Shown here: positions 52,778-61,740 of the stretch, one piece after another
Layout: the number at the start of each line of letters is the position of its first letter
Position numbering within the stretch: the first letter of the stretch is position 1
Assembly (NCBI RefSeq): GCF_029504575.1
Contig: NZ_JAQFII010000002.1
Span: forward strand, 310,001 to 374,000
DNA: 64,000 nucleotides
Direction: 5' to 3'
Origin: Streptomyces sp. SPB162
GTDB taxonomy: Bacteria > Actinomycetota > Actinomycetes > Streptomycetales > Streptomycetaceae
Program-made: the position numbers and the translations under genes
Notes under the pieces: generated by a model
The model's database searches: none
Told to the model about the DNA's origin: nothing
Seen by the model: the letters and a program-made list of their open reading frames with translations, nothing else

Positions 52778-54319
52778 CTACTTCATCGGCGCCGGGAGCC
52801 AGTCCTTGGCCGTCACGGTGCCCGGTGTGTCCTGCGTATGGACCCAGCCCAACCGCGTCTTCGTCAGAGTCGTCTCGTCGAGAACCCCGGTCTGCTCGGC
52901 GCCGAACTGGCCCTGGTACTCCTTGATCCGGTCCGTGTCGGCCTGCGTCGGCTTCTCCCGGAGCTGGATGTGCTTGCGCAGGTAGTCGATGTTGGCCCTC
53001 GTGTACGTGACCGTCGTGGCCAGGTCGCCGTCGTCGAAGTTCCCCTGCGTGCCCCAGAGCAGGATGTTCCGCACCCATGGCACCTCAGGGCTGGCCTCGT
53101 TCGCGTTCAGGGTCACTGTCTTGGTCGCGGCGAAGTGCGCCGCCAGGAGCGCCGTCATCGTGGTGCGACCCAGGTTTCCGAGCCCGTCGGTCTTCACCAG
53201 CTGGCTGAACTGGCCGTACTTCGAGTCGCTGGTCTGCTGGAAGCACTCCAGCGCCTGCTCGGTCGCCGCGTCCAGCTTGCCCACCGTGTGGGCGGCCGTC
53301 AGCTTGCAGTCACCCGCCCCCTCGGCCAGCCGTACCTGGGCGAACTGCACGAAGAGGTTCGGCTTGTCCTTTGACGTGATCGGCAGCGGGTTGCGCGCGG
53401 GCTCGACCGCCGCCGGGGGCTTCTTCGCTCCGCCTCCTCCTCCACCGCCGGCGGCCGGCGCCTTGGGCTGCTCGGTGGGCGCGGCTTCCTGCGTGGGCTT
53501 CTTGGCCGGCTGCTCCGACGGTTCTGTCGGCAGCGCGGTGGCCGCCGTCTGCTGGAGCTTCTCCTGCGCGAGAGTGCGGACCGGCGCCTTGTAGGTGAAC
53601 CAGAGGATGAGGCCGGTGACGGTGAGAGCGAGCAGCAGACTCAGCGTGGTCATCATCCAGACCGGCAGCAGGGTGCGCTGTACGTACGTGCCGTTCACCA
53701 CCAGGGGTTCGAACCCCGAGCGCCGCACCGACAGCTCGTACGGCCGTTGCTGCTTCTGCCCCACCCAGGTGATCTGCCGGGGCTTGAGGGTCGCGTTGAC
53801 GAACGCGGCGCGACCGGGCTCGATCTGGACGCTGGACGGGACGATCTCGTACGAGAGGTCGTCGCTGTTCTTGTCGCCGCCGCCGATCGACGCCGTCAGC
53901 ACGGTGTTGCCGAGGTTGTCGACGGCCAGCTTGGGCCGGCCCCTGAAGCGTCCCTTGACGGTCTGCGGGACCAGCTCGGCCCGCACCTCCATGAACGTGG
54001 TGATCGTGATGTTCCCCTCGGCGACCGTGGCGGCCCCGGGGTGTTCGGTGGGCAGGATGCGCACACCGTAGGGGTGCGGCCCCGCGGTCGCGTCCGGGGT
54101 ACGGGGCGGTGCGACCGTCAGCTCCACGGTGCCCGTCGTCCCCGGAAAGAGCCTGATGGACGCCGGTTCCACCGAGACGTATGGTGCGATGTCGCCGACC
54201 GCCTCGAAGCGGTACTCGTCGACGATGTCGCTGGTGTTGCGCAGACGCAGTCGTACGGTGGTGCTGCTGCCCGGGTCGACCGTGGTCGAGGCGGGCTCCA
54301 GGGAGGTCCAGGTTGTCAC
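52778..54319 (-). CDS. Single-pass membrane protein inside the eCIS cluster (CisA-like candidate)
   Basis: I start at GTG 54319 (MTTWTSLEPASTTVDPGS), giving 513 residues; GTG 54340 is possible. Residues about 1-220 form Ig-like beta domains (TVRLRLRNTSDIVDEYRF). One transmembrane helix follows (MMTTLSLLLALTVTGLILWF), then a Pro/Lys/Gln-rich linker and a C-terminal helical domain with a peptidoglycan-binding-like part (LDAATEQALECFQ). It is the only gene of the cluster on the minus strand. Streptomyces CIS clusters encode a membrane protein, CisA, required for function; this one is a candidate counterpart, from memory and unverified. Confidence 0.7.
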   Translation of the reverse strand: MTTWTSLEPASTTVDPGSSTTVRLRLRNTSDIVDEYRFEAVGDIAPYVSVEPASIRLFPGTTGTVELTVAPPRTPDATAGPHPYGVRILPTEHPGAATVAEGNITITTFMEVRAELVPQTVKGRFRGRPKLAVDNLGNTVLTASIGGGDKNSDDLSYEIVPSSVQIEPGRAAFVNATLKPRQITWVGQKQQRPYELSVRRSGFEPLVVNGTYVQRTLLPVWMMTTLSLLLALTVTGLILWFTYKAPVRTLAQEKLQQTAATALPTEPSEQPAKKPTQEAAPTEQPKAPAAGGGGGGGAKKPPAAVEPARNPLPITSKDKPNLFVQFAQVRLAEGAGDCKLTAAHTVGKLDAATEQALECFQQTSDSKYGQFSQLVKTDGLGNLGRTTMTALLAAHFAATKTVTLNANEASPEVPWVRNILLWGTQGNFDDGDLATTVTYTRANIDYLRKHIQLREKPTQADTDRIKEYQGQFGAEQTGVLDETTLTKTRLGWVHTQDTPGTVTAKDWLPAPMK

Positions 54320-54661
54320 CCGATGGACGCTACCGCCCACGGGAGAGGCGGCATCAGGGGCAGCCGGGTAGCGCCGCTGCCCGAAAGGTAACGCTCGCTG
54401 CCCTCAAACACCCACGCGTCGACCTGTTGCCGAAGGGTGCGGGACCGCGCCCGTGGCCGAGCTCCGCGGTGCGGCACTTGGCGCGGCGCGGGTGCGGCCC
54501 CCGGGGAGCTCCTGGTGGCCACCGGCTCCGCGGTCTTCTTCTCCTTGCCCCTGGGGACACAGTCGGTGCCCTTGATAAGGCACCGGAGGACGTATACCCG
54601 GTCACGCGCGGGCCGCGAGGGTGGGTCTGGTCTTGTCTTGGTACCCCGAGGAGAGCAGAGC
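54320..54661. promoter_or_regulatory. Divergent intergenic region before the sheath gene
   Basis: This 342-base region separates the minus-strand membrane protein from the sheath gene and must hold promoters for both. GAGGAGAG at about 54650 serves as ribosome-binding site for the sheath. A TTGATAAGG segment at about 54572-54580 is a possible promoter element. No gene with coding character is seen; long frames crossing it are Arg-rich shadows. Confidence 0.45.
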
Positions 54662-56290
54662 ATGCCGTCTTACCTGTCGCCGGGCGTATACGTGGAAGAG
54701 GTGGCCAGCGGCTCTCGTCCGATCGAGGGGGTCGGCACCTCGGTTGCCGCATTCGTCGGGCTGGCGCCGGAGGGGCCTCTGAACGAACCGACGCTGGTCA
54801 CCAACTGGACCCAGTACGTCGCCTCCTTCGGCGAGTTCACCGACGGCTACTTCCTGGCGCACTCGGTATACGGCTTCTTCAACAACGGCGGGTCCGCCGC
54901 CTACGTGGTCCGGGTGGGCGGGACGCCCGGCGGAGTGGCGGGCGCGCCGGGCGAAGGCGAAGAGCCGGTCGGCGGACGGCGCGGACGGTCGGCCGTCGCC
55001 GGCGGTGCGGCGGCGCCCGCCGCGCTCACGGCCGGGCAGCCGCAGGCGTTGGGGACGTTCAAGGTGTCGGCCGTCGCGCCCGGCGAGAGCGGCACGCTCA
55101 GCGTCGAGGTCACGGACGCCGAGGGCGAGGGCCCCGCCGAACGCTTCCGGTTGATCGTCAAGGACGGCCCGAAGCCCGTCGAGACCTTCGACGTCTCGGC
55201 GAAGAAGGGTGCCCGCAACTATGTGGTCACCCAGGTCAGGGAACACTCCAAGCTGATCTCCGTCCAGGAGGGCGTCGCGGCCGGGCAGCTCGCCCGCCCC
55301 GACAATCAGACGGTCGCGCTCGAGGCGCCTGCCGCCGCCCCGCAGACCCCGGCGGTCCCGGACGCGGTGGAGGGTGAGTCCGTCGGCATCGCCGAGTACC
55401 TGGGCGACTCCTCGGACCGCACCGGCTTCGGCGGCCTCGAAGCCGTGGACGAGGTCTCCATGGTCGCCGTCCCCGACCTGATGGCCGCCTACCAGCGCGG
55501 CGCGATCGACCTGGATGCCGTGAAGGCCGTCCAGCTCGGTCTGATCGCCCACTGCGAACTGATGGGTGACCGACTCGCGATCATCGACCCGCCGCCCGGC
55601 CTCAACGCCCGGCAGATCCGGGTCTGGCGTCTGGAGACGTCCAACTACGACTCCAAGTACGCCGCGCTCTACTACCCGTGGATCAAGGTCTTCGACCCGG
55701 CCAGCGGCCAGTCCAGGCTGATCCCGCCGAGCGGCCACATCGCCGGTATCTGGGCCCGCAACGACTTCGAGCGGGGCGTGCACAAGGCCCCCGCCAACGA
55801 GGTCATCCGCGGCGCCGTCGACCTGGAGATGCAGATCACCCGGGGCGAGCAGGACCTGCTCAACCCGATCGGCGTCAACTGCATCCGCACCTTCCCCGGC
55901 CGTGGCATCCGCGTCTGGGGTGCGCGCACCCTCTCCTCCGACCCGGCCTGGCGCTACCTCAACGTCCGCAGGTACTTCAACTACCTGGAGGAGTCGATCC
56001 TCAACGGCACGCAGTGGGTGGTCTTCGAGCCCAACGACCAGGCCCTGTGGGCCCGGATCAGGCGGAACATCTCCGCGTTCCTGGTGACGGAGTGGCGCAG
56101 CGGGGCGCTGTTCGGAGCCACGCCGGAGGACGCCTACTACGTGAAGTGCGACGCCGAGACCAACCCGGTGGAGTCGGTGGACCTCGGACGGGTCATCTGC
56201 CAGATCGGCGTCTCACCGGTCAAGCCCGCGGAGTTCGTGATCTTCCGGCTGGCTCAGTTCTCCGGCGGCAGCGGCGAGTTGGAGGAGTAG
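54662..56290 (+). CDS. Contractile tail sheath protein
   Basis: ATG 54662 after GAGGAGAG gives 542 residues. The N-terminus YLSPGVYVEEVASGSRPIEGV is the sheath hallmark, and the C-terminal domain includes NPIGVNCIRTFPGRGIRVWG, RRYFNYLEESI and VEFVIFRLAQF-like ending. An inserted domain (about 95-225) is Ala/Gly-rich then beta. The sheath contracts to drive the tube through a target. It is followed by 85 bases and then the tube gene. Confidence 0.95.
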   Translation: MPSYLSPGVYVEEVASGSRPIEGVGTSVAAFVGLAPEGPLNEPTLVTNWTQYVASFGEFTDGYFLAHSVYGFFNNGGSAAYVVRVGGTPGGVAGAPGEGEEPVGGRRGRSAVAGGAAAPAALTAGQPQALGTFKVSAVAPGESGTLSVEVTDAEGEGPAERFRLIVKDGPKPVETFDVSAKKGARNYVVTQVREHSKLISVQEGVAAGQLARPDNQTVALEAPAAAPQTPAVPDAVEGESVGIAEYLGDSSDRTGFGGLEAVDEVSMVAVPDLMAAYQRGAIDLDAVKAVQLGLIAHCELMGDRLAIIDPPPGLNARQIRVWRLETSNYDSKYAALYYPWIKVFDPASGQSRLIPPSGHIAGIWARNDFERGVHKAPANEVIRGAVDLEMQITRGEQDLLNPIGVNCIRTFPGRGIRVWGARTLSSDPAWRYLNVRRYFNYLEESILNGTQWVVFEPNDQALWARIRRNISAFLVTEWRSGALFGATPEDAYYVKCDAETNPVESVDLGRVICQIGVSPVKPAEFVIFRLAQFSGGSGELEE

Positions 56291-56375
56291 GACGTCCCAC
56301 ACCGCGACACCCGCGACCTCCCCTTGACAACCGGTACAGCCACAGGCCCCGGCACCAGTAGAAGGAACGGCTTTC

Positions 56376-56819
56376 ATGAGTCTCTCTCAGGGTGATGCCC
56401 TCACAACCCACAACTTCGGCCTCCAGATCGACGGAGTCATGGTCGAGTACCTCCACGCCGTGGGCGAGGTGGGGATGGAACAGGACGTCATCGAGTACCA
56501 GCAGGTCTCGGCGAACGGCCAGCCGATCACCAGGAAGATGCCCGGCGTGAAGAAGGCTGGGGAGACCACGGTCACCCGCGGGATGGAGCAGTCCACCGCC
56601 TTCACCGAGTGGATCAACGCCTCCCTGCGCGGCGACATGGGCTCGGCCCGCAAGAACGCGAGCATCATCTACATGGACTACCAGTACAACCCGGTCAGGC
56701 GTCAGCACCTGCGCAACGCCTGGTGCACCAAGGTGATGGGCGCGGCGGCGACGGCGGGCGAGGCCTCCGTGATGACCGAGACCGTCACGATCGTCTACGA
56801 AGAGCTGGTCACTGAGTAA
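56376..56819 (+). CDS. Inner tube protein (Hcp/gp19-like)
   Basis: ATG 56376 after GAAGGAA gives 147 residues. The sequence fits the T4 gp19/Hcp-like tail tube family: NFGLQIDGVMVEYLHAVGEV, KMPGVKKAGETTVTRGM, FTEWINASLRGDM and ending MTETVTIVYEELVTE. It forms stacked hexamer rings inside the sheath. TAATG overlap couples it to the next gene. Confidence 0.93.
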   Translation: MSLSQGDALTTHNFGLQIDGVMVEYLHAVGEVGMEQDVIEYQQVSANGQPITRKMPGVKKAGETTVTRGMEQSTAFTEWINASLRGDMGSARKNASIIYMDYQYNPVRRQHLRNAWCTKVMGAAATAGEASVMTETVTIVYEELVTE

Positions 56820-57301
56820 TGCGCCGCGGACCCGCCAGGCCCGCCATCGACGCCGCTGCCGCCACCTCCGCTCCCGCGGACGTGGCGGCCCCGGCCGTCG
56901 CACCGGCGGAAGCACTCCCCGCACGGCAGCAGTTGCGAACCGAGTTCGCGTTCGAGCTGCCGCGCGGGTACGTGGACGACATGGGAACCGTGCATCGCGA
57001 GGGCGTGATGCGACTGGCGACCGCCCGGGACGAGCTGATCCCGCTGCGGGACATGCGGGTGCAGGAGAACCCCGCGTATCTCTCGGTGGTACTGCTCGGC
57101 CGGGTCATCACCCGGTTGGGCACCGTGGCACACATGCACGACGGCGTCGTGGAGAACATGTTCGCCTCCGACCTCGCCTTTCTGCAGGACTTCTACCGCC
57201 AGGTCAACGCCGAGGGCCACACCAGGGCCGGCGTCTCCTGCCCGCACTGCGAGCAGCCGTTCGAGGTCGAGCTCGGCGGGAGCCGCCTGGGGGAATCGTG
57301 A
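56819..57301 (+). CDS. Tail assembly accessory protein with CxxC motif
   Basis: ATG 56819 overlaps the tube stop by 1 base, giving 160 residues. An Ala/Pro-rich start is followed by FAFELPRGYVDDMGTVHREG, then ENPAYLSVVLLGRVITRLG and VENMFASDLAFLQDFYRQVN. The C-terminal CPHCEQPF is half a zinc-ribbon. This set is typical of the small proteins between tube and baseplate in phage-like clusters, probably an assembly chaperone or connector. Its stop overlaps the next start (GTGA). Confidence 0.75.
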   Translation: MRRGPARPAIDAAAATSAPADVAAPAVAPAEALPARQQLRTEFAFELPRGYVDDMGTVHREGVMRLATARDELIPLRDMRVQENPAYLSVVLLGRVITRLGTVAHMHDGVVENMFASDLAFLQDFYRQVNAEGHTRAGVSCPHCEQPFEVELGGSRLGES

Positions 57302-57456
57302 CGTACGCGACCGACCGGATCCATGAGGAGATCGCGTACATCGCCTACCACTTCCACTGGAACCTGGACGACATCCTGGACCTCGAACACCGTGAGCGGC
57401 GGCGATATGCCGAGCAGATCGCCACGTTGGTGACGCGTGCTGCAACGGAGCGGTGA
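57298..57456 (+). CDS. Small eCIS-associated protein (DUF6760-like), 52 residues
   Basis: GTG 57298 overlaps the preceding stop, and TGA 57454-57456 overlaps the next ATG, so this tiny gene is coupled on both sides. The product reads TYATDRIHEEIAYIAYHFHW then NLDDILDLEHRERRRYAEQI, a helical, His/Arg-rich protein. It matches the short proteins of the DUF6760 kind found at this position in Streptomyces clusters, from memory. It may help assembly as a phage-type tail assembly chaperone (gpGT-like) would. Confidence 0.75.
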   Translation: MTYATDRIHEEIAYIAYHFHWNLDDILDLEHRERRRYAEQIATLVTRAATER

Positions 57457-60400
57457 TGGGCATATTCGACCGGCTCACGGGCCGGGGCCGGGGCCGAGGC
57501 GAGCAGCAGAGCCAGGGCCGGGAGCAGAGGATGGGCGGGGACGGGGACGGTACGGTGCCGAGCCTCACCCTTGAGGTGTCCGCCGGCGACGGTGCCGCTA
57601 CGAGCACCGGTTCCGGTGGTTCCGGAAGTTTCGGAAGTTCCGGAGGGGGACTTGGCTGGGTCGGCCTGCCACCGATCCGGCGCGCGATGCTGGCGCCGTC
57701 GCGGCAGACGGTCGCGTCCGCGGATTTCGCCGGCTCCCTGGCCACCTGGCAGAACCCCTCCTTCTCCGGGACGCTGTCGCACGCCGTCCTGGACGGTGCC
57801 CCGACCGGTCTCATCAAGGACACGCAGTCGTTCGCCGGGGGGTCCGGGCCGGGCGGCCCCGACGAGACCTGGCTCTCTCCACCGGCCGCTGTCGTCGATC
57901 ACCGTGACGGAGAGGACGGCGATGCGCGCGTCCCGGCCCGCGCGCACAGTCCCTCGGTCCAGCGCGCCCTGGGCCCGCGGGTCGCTCCCGTACGGTCCCG
58001 GCCGGGGGCCGCGCCCTCGGCGCTGACCCGGGCTACCACCCCGAGCACGGGGCAGCGCAGGGTGCTACCCGCGGTGGCGGTGACAGTGGCGCCGAGCAGG
58101 ATGACGCCTGCCTCGACAACCCCTCCTGCCCTGTCTGCCCCGCCTGCCCCGGTGGCTGCCGGAACAGCCGCGCGGGCGTCCGCTCCCCCGTCCGCACCGA
58201 CGCCTGTCCGGATGTCGGAGCCCGCGTCCTCGTCGTCCGTCAACTCGTCACCGGCGCCGGCGCCTGCTCCCCTCTCCCCCCTCTCCCCCCTCTCCCCCCT
58301 GTCTCCTCCCTCCGTGACCGCGGCGGCGGCTGTTCGAGTCCAGCGCTCGGAGGGAGAGCAGGACGGTCCCCGGGGTGGTTCGGCGCGGATCGAGCCGCCG
58401 GGCCCCCGGCAGTCGGGTCCGACGGGCGCGCCCCAGGCAACGCCCTCTGCGGACCGGACCCCTCCTGCGGCTCACACCTCCTCCTTCCCCGTACAGCGAC
58501 GTGAGGCGAGCACTCCCGGCCCGGCAGCCGGACCGGCGGCCGCCGCGCCGCCTCGGCGCCCGATGCTCGGGCCCCCGCTGTCGGGACCTGTGGCGCCGCC
58601 GGCTCTACCGACACCACAGACTGCACCGACCCTGCAGACAGCACCCGTGCAGCGGCGTCGTGGCATCGTCGATCCCGTCGTGCGACCGTCCCCGCGAGGA
58701 GCGAACGCGCCGGCGGCTGCGCCGTCGGGCCGGATGCGAGCGTCCGGCGACGACGGAACCGGCGGAACGCCGCCCGTACAGAGGACACCGGCGGCTGGGC
58801 CGGCCGCTGTGGTGCGCCCGTCCGGGACGTCCGGGACGTCCGGGACGGGCACGCCCGGAACCAGCACACCCGGAACCCCTACGCCCGGACCTCGTCCTGC
58901 CGTCCGGCCGCGGCTGGGCGCTCCGGTGAGTGGGCCTGTGGGCGGTCAGGCGGCGAACCCGGCGGCCGCCCCGGCGGCGCGTCGGCAGATCGGTGCCCCG
59001 ACTCCCGGTGGCGCACCCCTCGCGCAACATCCCCCGTCGGTCGGCGGGCCGCCGAGTACCCCGGTGCCGCAGTCCATACGGCCGGCCGCGCGGCCGGCAC
59101 CGGACCCCGCGACGCCCCCTACCGCTCCCCCAGCGGATGCGCCCGTACAGCGGCGCGACGTTGCTGACCGCGCATCATCGAGTGAGCGTCGTCCGACGAC
59201 TACCGGGACCGGGTCCCCTACATCCACATCCATTAATTTCTCCAAGTCCCCAAGCGCTTCCGCTTCCGCTTCCGGTGCGCGTGCGATCGGCGCCGTGCCG
59301 CGACCCGTCGTTCCGACGCGTCCGAACTCCGTGGCGACGCCCGACGCTGCTCCGGGGAGTACCGGCGGCCCACTGCCGGTGCAGCGGCTCGCCGCACCGG
59401 GAAGTGCCCACCATGGCGACGCTGCGCCGACGCCGAGCACTCCGGGTGGTGGGTCCGGCCCCGCGGGGGAATTGCCACGGGGACGGCTTCCCGCACCCGG
59501 CTCCCGTACGAGCGCCCCTTCGGTACCCACACCTCCGGCCGCGGTTCGCAGTCCCGGTCCGGCAGCCACCAGTCCGGGACGCGGGGGCGCCGCCGACAGG
59601 GCAACGCCGTCGACGAGTTCGACGCCGCCCGTCGTGTCGGGCGGTTCCGGAGCCCAGTTGCCGGTCACCACGCATCCGTTGCAGCGGGCGACAGTGCCCA
59701 CCGTCCGGGTGCGGTGGCCGGGAACGACGTCGAGCGTCACGCCGACGAGTCACTCACGGTCGGTTCCCGTACTCGGTGCCCGTCCCGCTTCCGGTGCCAT
59801 GCCCGGTTCCGCGGACGCGGAGCCGCTACGCCCCGCCGTGAACGCCGTATCCGGATCCGGGCGTTCGGGCGGCGCGCCGCGTGTGCAGCGGTCGTCCCTC
59901 GCCCCGACCCCGACCCGGCCCCCGACCCCCGACCGGATCCCCGCCTCTGCCTCTGCCTCGGCCCTCAACTCCGCTCCGGCCCCCCGCACCCCCGTGACCC
60001 CGACGACTGCCCGGCCCCCCATAGTGCGGGCGTCCGACGTGCCCCTTGTGCCCGCCGTTCCCCTGGCGTCGGCCGACGTGCCATCGGCGGCACGGCCACG
60101 GCCGGTTCCGGTCGCCCCGCTGGTGGGTTCCTCAAAGCCGGTCACGGCCGCCGGGTTCACGCCGTCGCCGGTGAGGCCGCGGCCCGCCGCCCCTGCCGCG
60201 CTGACGGGCAACGCTCCGGCGATCGCCCCGCCGCGACGCGGCGCGCCCCCGGTCGCCGGTGCCTCTCCGCGCGCTGTGCAGCGGGCCGCCACTCCCGGGG
60301 CATCCGCGCTCCCGGGCGTCGGCAGTGCCGTACGACCGTCCTCGCAGTCGCCGGTGCTCGCACCGCCGGCGCGGAGCGCCCCGACCGCCGTGCGTCTGCA

Positions 60401-61178
60401 CCGCGTTCGGACTGCGGCCACCGGCACCGGCACAGATGCCGGCCCCGTCGGCGCTCGCCGGCCTGCCGTCCAGCGTTTCGTGGCGCCGTCGTCGGCCACG
60501 CCGCCTGTCGCCGTCCGCCCGGTGCCGGGGACAGTTTCCCCTTCCCTGGCCGCTCCCGCCCCTTCGTCCGCGCCCGCGCGACGCGGCGACGAAGGACACC
60601 ATCTCAACGGCGTCGCCTCGGTCCTCCCGGTCGTTCAACGCTCCGCGTCCGCGTCGGCGCCGCCTGTCCCGGGCGGAACCGCCCGTACGCCGGCGATGAA
60701 GGCTCCCGATGGCTCCGGGCGCCCCGCCGCCTCAGGTGTGCCCACTGCCCCCCGAGGTGTCCCGACCGCCTCCGCCTTCCCGGCCGAGCCTGCCCGCAGC
60801 GCCGTCGTCTCCCTGACACCGGCCCGGCCCGTTCCGGCCGCCGCGCTCCCGGTGCAGCGGGCGGCGCCCGCGATCCCGGCCGCGCGGCCTGCTCCGGCCG
60901 CGCCACCCACGCCGGTCCGCGCACCGGCACCCGCCCCCGCGCGGGCGTCCGCCCCACGCCGCGTCACGTCCGTCGCGGTGCAACGCGGGGGCGACGCCGG
61001 GGACTCCTCGGACAGGCCCGCGCCCACCGTGACGAGCCAGTTCAAGCCGCGTGAGTTGAAGGAGGACCAGGTGGCCGAGCTGGTCCACCGGCTGATCGGG
61101 CCGATGACACGGTTGTTGCGTACCGAGCTACGACTCGACCGCGAGCGGATCGGCAAGCTGCGCGACCCACGCCACTGA
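57456..61178 (+). CDS. 1240-residue disordered eCIS protein with VQR motif repeats
   Basis: ATG 57456 overlaps the previous stop. The N-terminus (MGIFDRLTGRGRGRGEQQ) is basic. Most of the length is Pro/Ala/Ser/Thr-rich and lacks order, interrupted by at least 13 VQR motifs and one LQR (for example FPVQRREA, APVQRRRG, LPVQRLAAP, HPLQRATVP, RAVQRAAT, PVVQRSAS). The conserved C-terminal 50 residues read FKPRELKEDQVAELVHRL then GPMTRLLRTELRLDRERIG, a helical module. The same VQR motifs occur in the DUF4157 effector candidate upstream. It may be a spike-, cargo- or scaffold-type protein; function unknown. Confidence 0.75.
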   Translation: MGIFDRLTGRGRGRGEQQSQGREQRMGGDGDGTVPSLTLEVSAGDGAATSTGSGGSGSFGSSGGGLGWVGLPPIRRAMLAPSRQTVASADFAGSLATWQNPSFSGTLSHAVLDGAPTGLIKDTQSFAGGSGPGGPDETWLSPPAAVVDHRDGEDGDARVPARAHSPSVQRALGPRVAPVRSRPGAAPSALTRATTPSTGQRRVLPAVAVTVAPSRMTPASTTPPALSAPPAPVAAGTAARASAPPSAPTPVRMSEPASSSSVNSSPAPAPAPLSPLSPLSPLSPPSVTAAAAVRVQRSEGEQDGPRGGSARIEPPGPRQSGPTGAPQATPSADRTPPAAHTSSFPVQRREASTPGPAAGPAAAAPPRRPMLGPPLSGPVAPPALPTPQTAPTLQTAPVQRRRGIVDPVVRPSPRGANAPAAAPSGRMRASGDDGTGGTPPVQRTPAAGPAAVVRPSGTSGTSGTGTPGTSTPGTPTPGPRPAVRPRLGAPVSGPVGGQAANPAAAPAARRQIGAPTPGGAPLAQHPPSVGGPPSTPVPQSIRPAARPAPDPATPPTAPPADAPVQRRDVADRASSSERRPTTTGTGSPTSTSINFSKSPSASASASGARAIGAVPRPVVPTRPNSVATPDAAPGSTGGPLPVQRLAAPGSAHHGDAAPTPSTPGGGSGPAGELPRGRLPAPGSRTSAPSVPTPPAAVRSPGPAATSPGRGGAADRATPSTSSTPPVVSGGSGAQLPVTTHPLQRATVPTVRVRWPGTTSSVTPTSHSRSVPVLGARPASGAMPGSADAEPLRPAVNAVSGSGRSGGAPRVQRSSLAPTPTRPPTPDRIPASASASALNSAPAPRTPVTPTTARPPIVRASDVPLVPAVPLASADVPSAARPRPVPVAPLVGSSKPVTAAGFTPSPVRPRPAAPAALTGNAPAIAPPRRGAPPVAGASPRAVQRAATPGASALPGVGSAVRPSSQSPVLAPPARSAPTAVRLHRVRTAATGTGTDAGPVGARRPAVQRFVAPSSATPPVAVRPVPGTVSPSLAAPAPSSAPARRGDEGHHLNGVASVLPVVQRSASASAPPVPGGTARTPAMKAPDGSGRPAASGVPTAPRGVPTASAFPAEPARSAVVSLTPARPVPAAALPVQRAAPAIPAARPAPAAPPTPVRAPAPAPARASAPRRVTSVAVQRGGDAGDSSDRPAPTVTSQFKPRELKEDQVAELVHRLIGPMTRLLRTELRLDRERIGKLRDPRH
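58271..58306 (+). repeat. 9-bp tandem repeat coding for Leu-Ser-Pro
   Basis: Three exact copies of CCTCTCCCC followed by a variant lie inside the disordered protein and encode LSP repeated four times. Because the period is 9, slippage would change length without breaking the frame. Confidence 0.7.
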
Positions 61179-61299
61179 CGGGCCCCGTGACAGTCGAGCC
61201 GCACGGCCTGTCACGTAGGCCCGAACCCCGCCCTCCCCCATGGCCCCATCGACCCAACCCCGCGTGGAACCGCAGGAAACCGCAGGAAGGCCCCACCCG

Positions 61300-61737
61300 A
61301 TGCCCCAGGAACTCGACGCAGGCTCCACCATCTTCTTCAACCTCACCATCGACGGTGAGAGCCTGGGCAACTTCAACGGTTGTGAAGGGCTCTCCTCCCA
61401 GGTCGAGATCGAGCAGCGGCAGGAGGGCGGCAACAACGGATTCGTCTGGCAGCTGCCCTCCCGCGTCACCTTCTCCAACATCACGCTGACCCGGCCCCTC
61501 ACCGAGGCCACCGCGAAGGTGGCGGAGTGGATCTCCTCCGTGACCACCGGGGTGACCCGGCCCACCGGACAGATCGCCGCGCTGCGCGCCGACGGCTCGA
61601 TGGTCGCCCAGTGGGGGCTGATCGACGTGCTCCCGGTGAGCTGGCGCGGTCCTTCCTTCGACCCGGCGAGCCCCGCCGTGGCCACCGAGGTGCTGGAGAT
61701 CGCCCACCACGGATTCACGGACGCGGGAGAGGTGTAG
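61300..61737 (+). CDS. Second phage tail tube-like protein (baseplate end)
   Basis: ATG 61300 follows GCAGGAAGG, giving 145 residues. It shares the tube fold (IFFNLTIDGESLGNFNGCEGLSSQVEIEQ.. LTRPLTEATAKVAEWIS.. EVLEIAHHGFTDAG), but is distinct from the first tube protein. In PVC/AFP particles a tube-initiator joins the spike to the tube; that is the likely role. Three bases separate it from the LysM gene. Confidence 0.9.
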   Translation: MPQELDAGSTIFFNLTIDGESLGNFNGCEGLSSQVEIEQRQEGGNNGFVWQLPSRVTFSNITLTRPLTEATAKVAEWISSVTTGVTRPTGQIAALRADGSMVAQWGLIDVLPVSWRGPSFDPASPAVATEVLEIAHHGFTDAGEV

Positions 61738-61740
61738 CCG

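Noticed and set aside
58271..58306. Short repeat array considered as CRISPR or VNTR locus
   Set aside because: 9-base units without spacers, inside a coding frame; it is a coding microsatellite.
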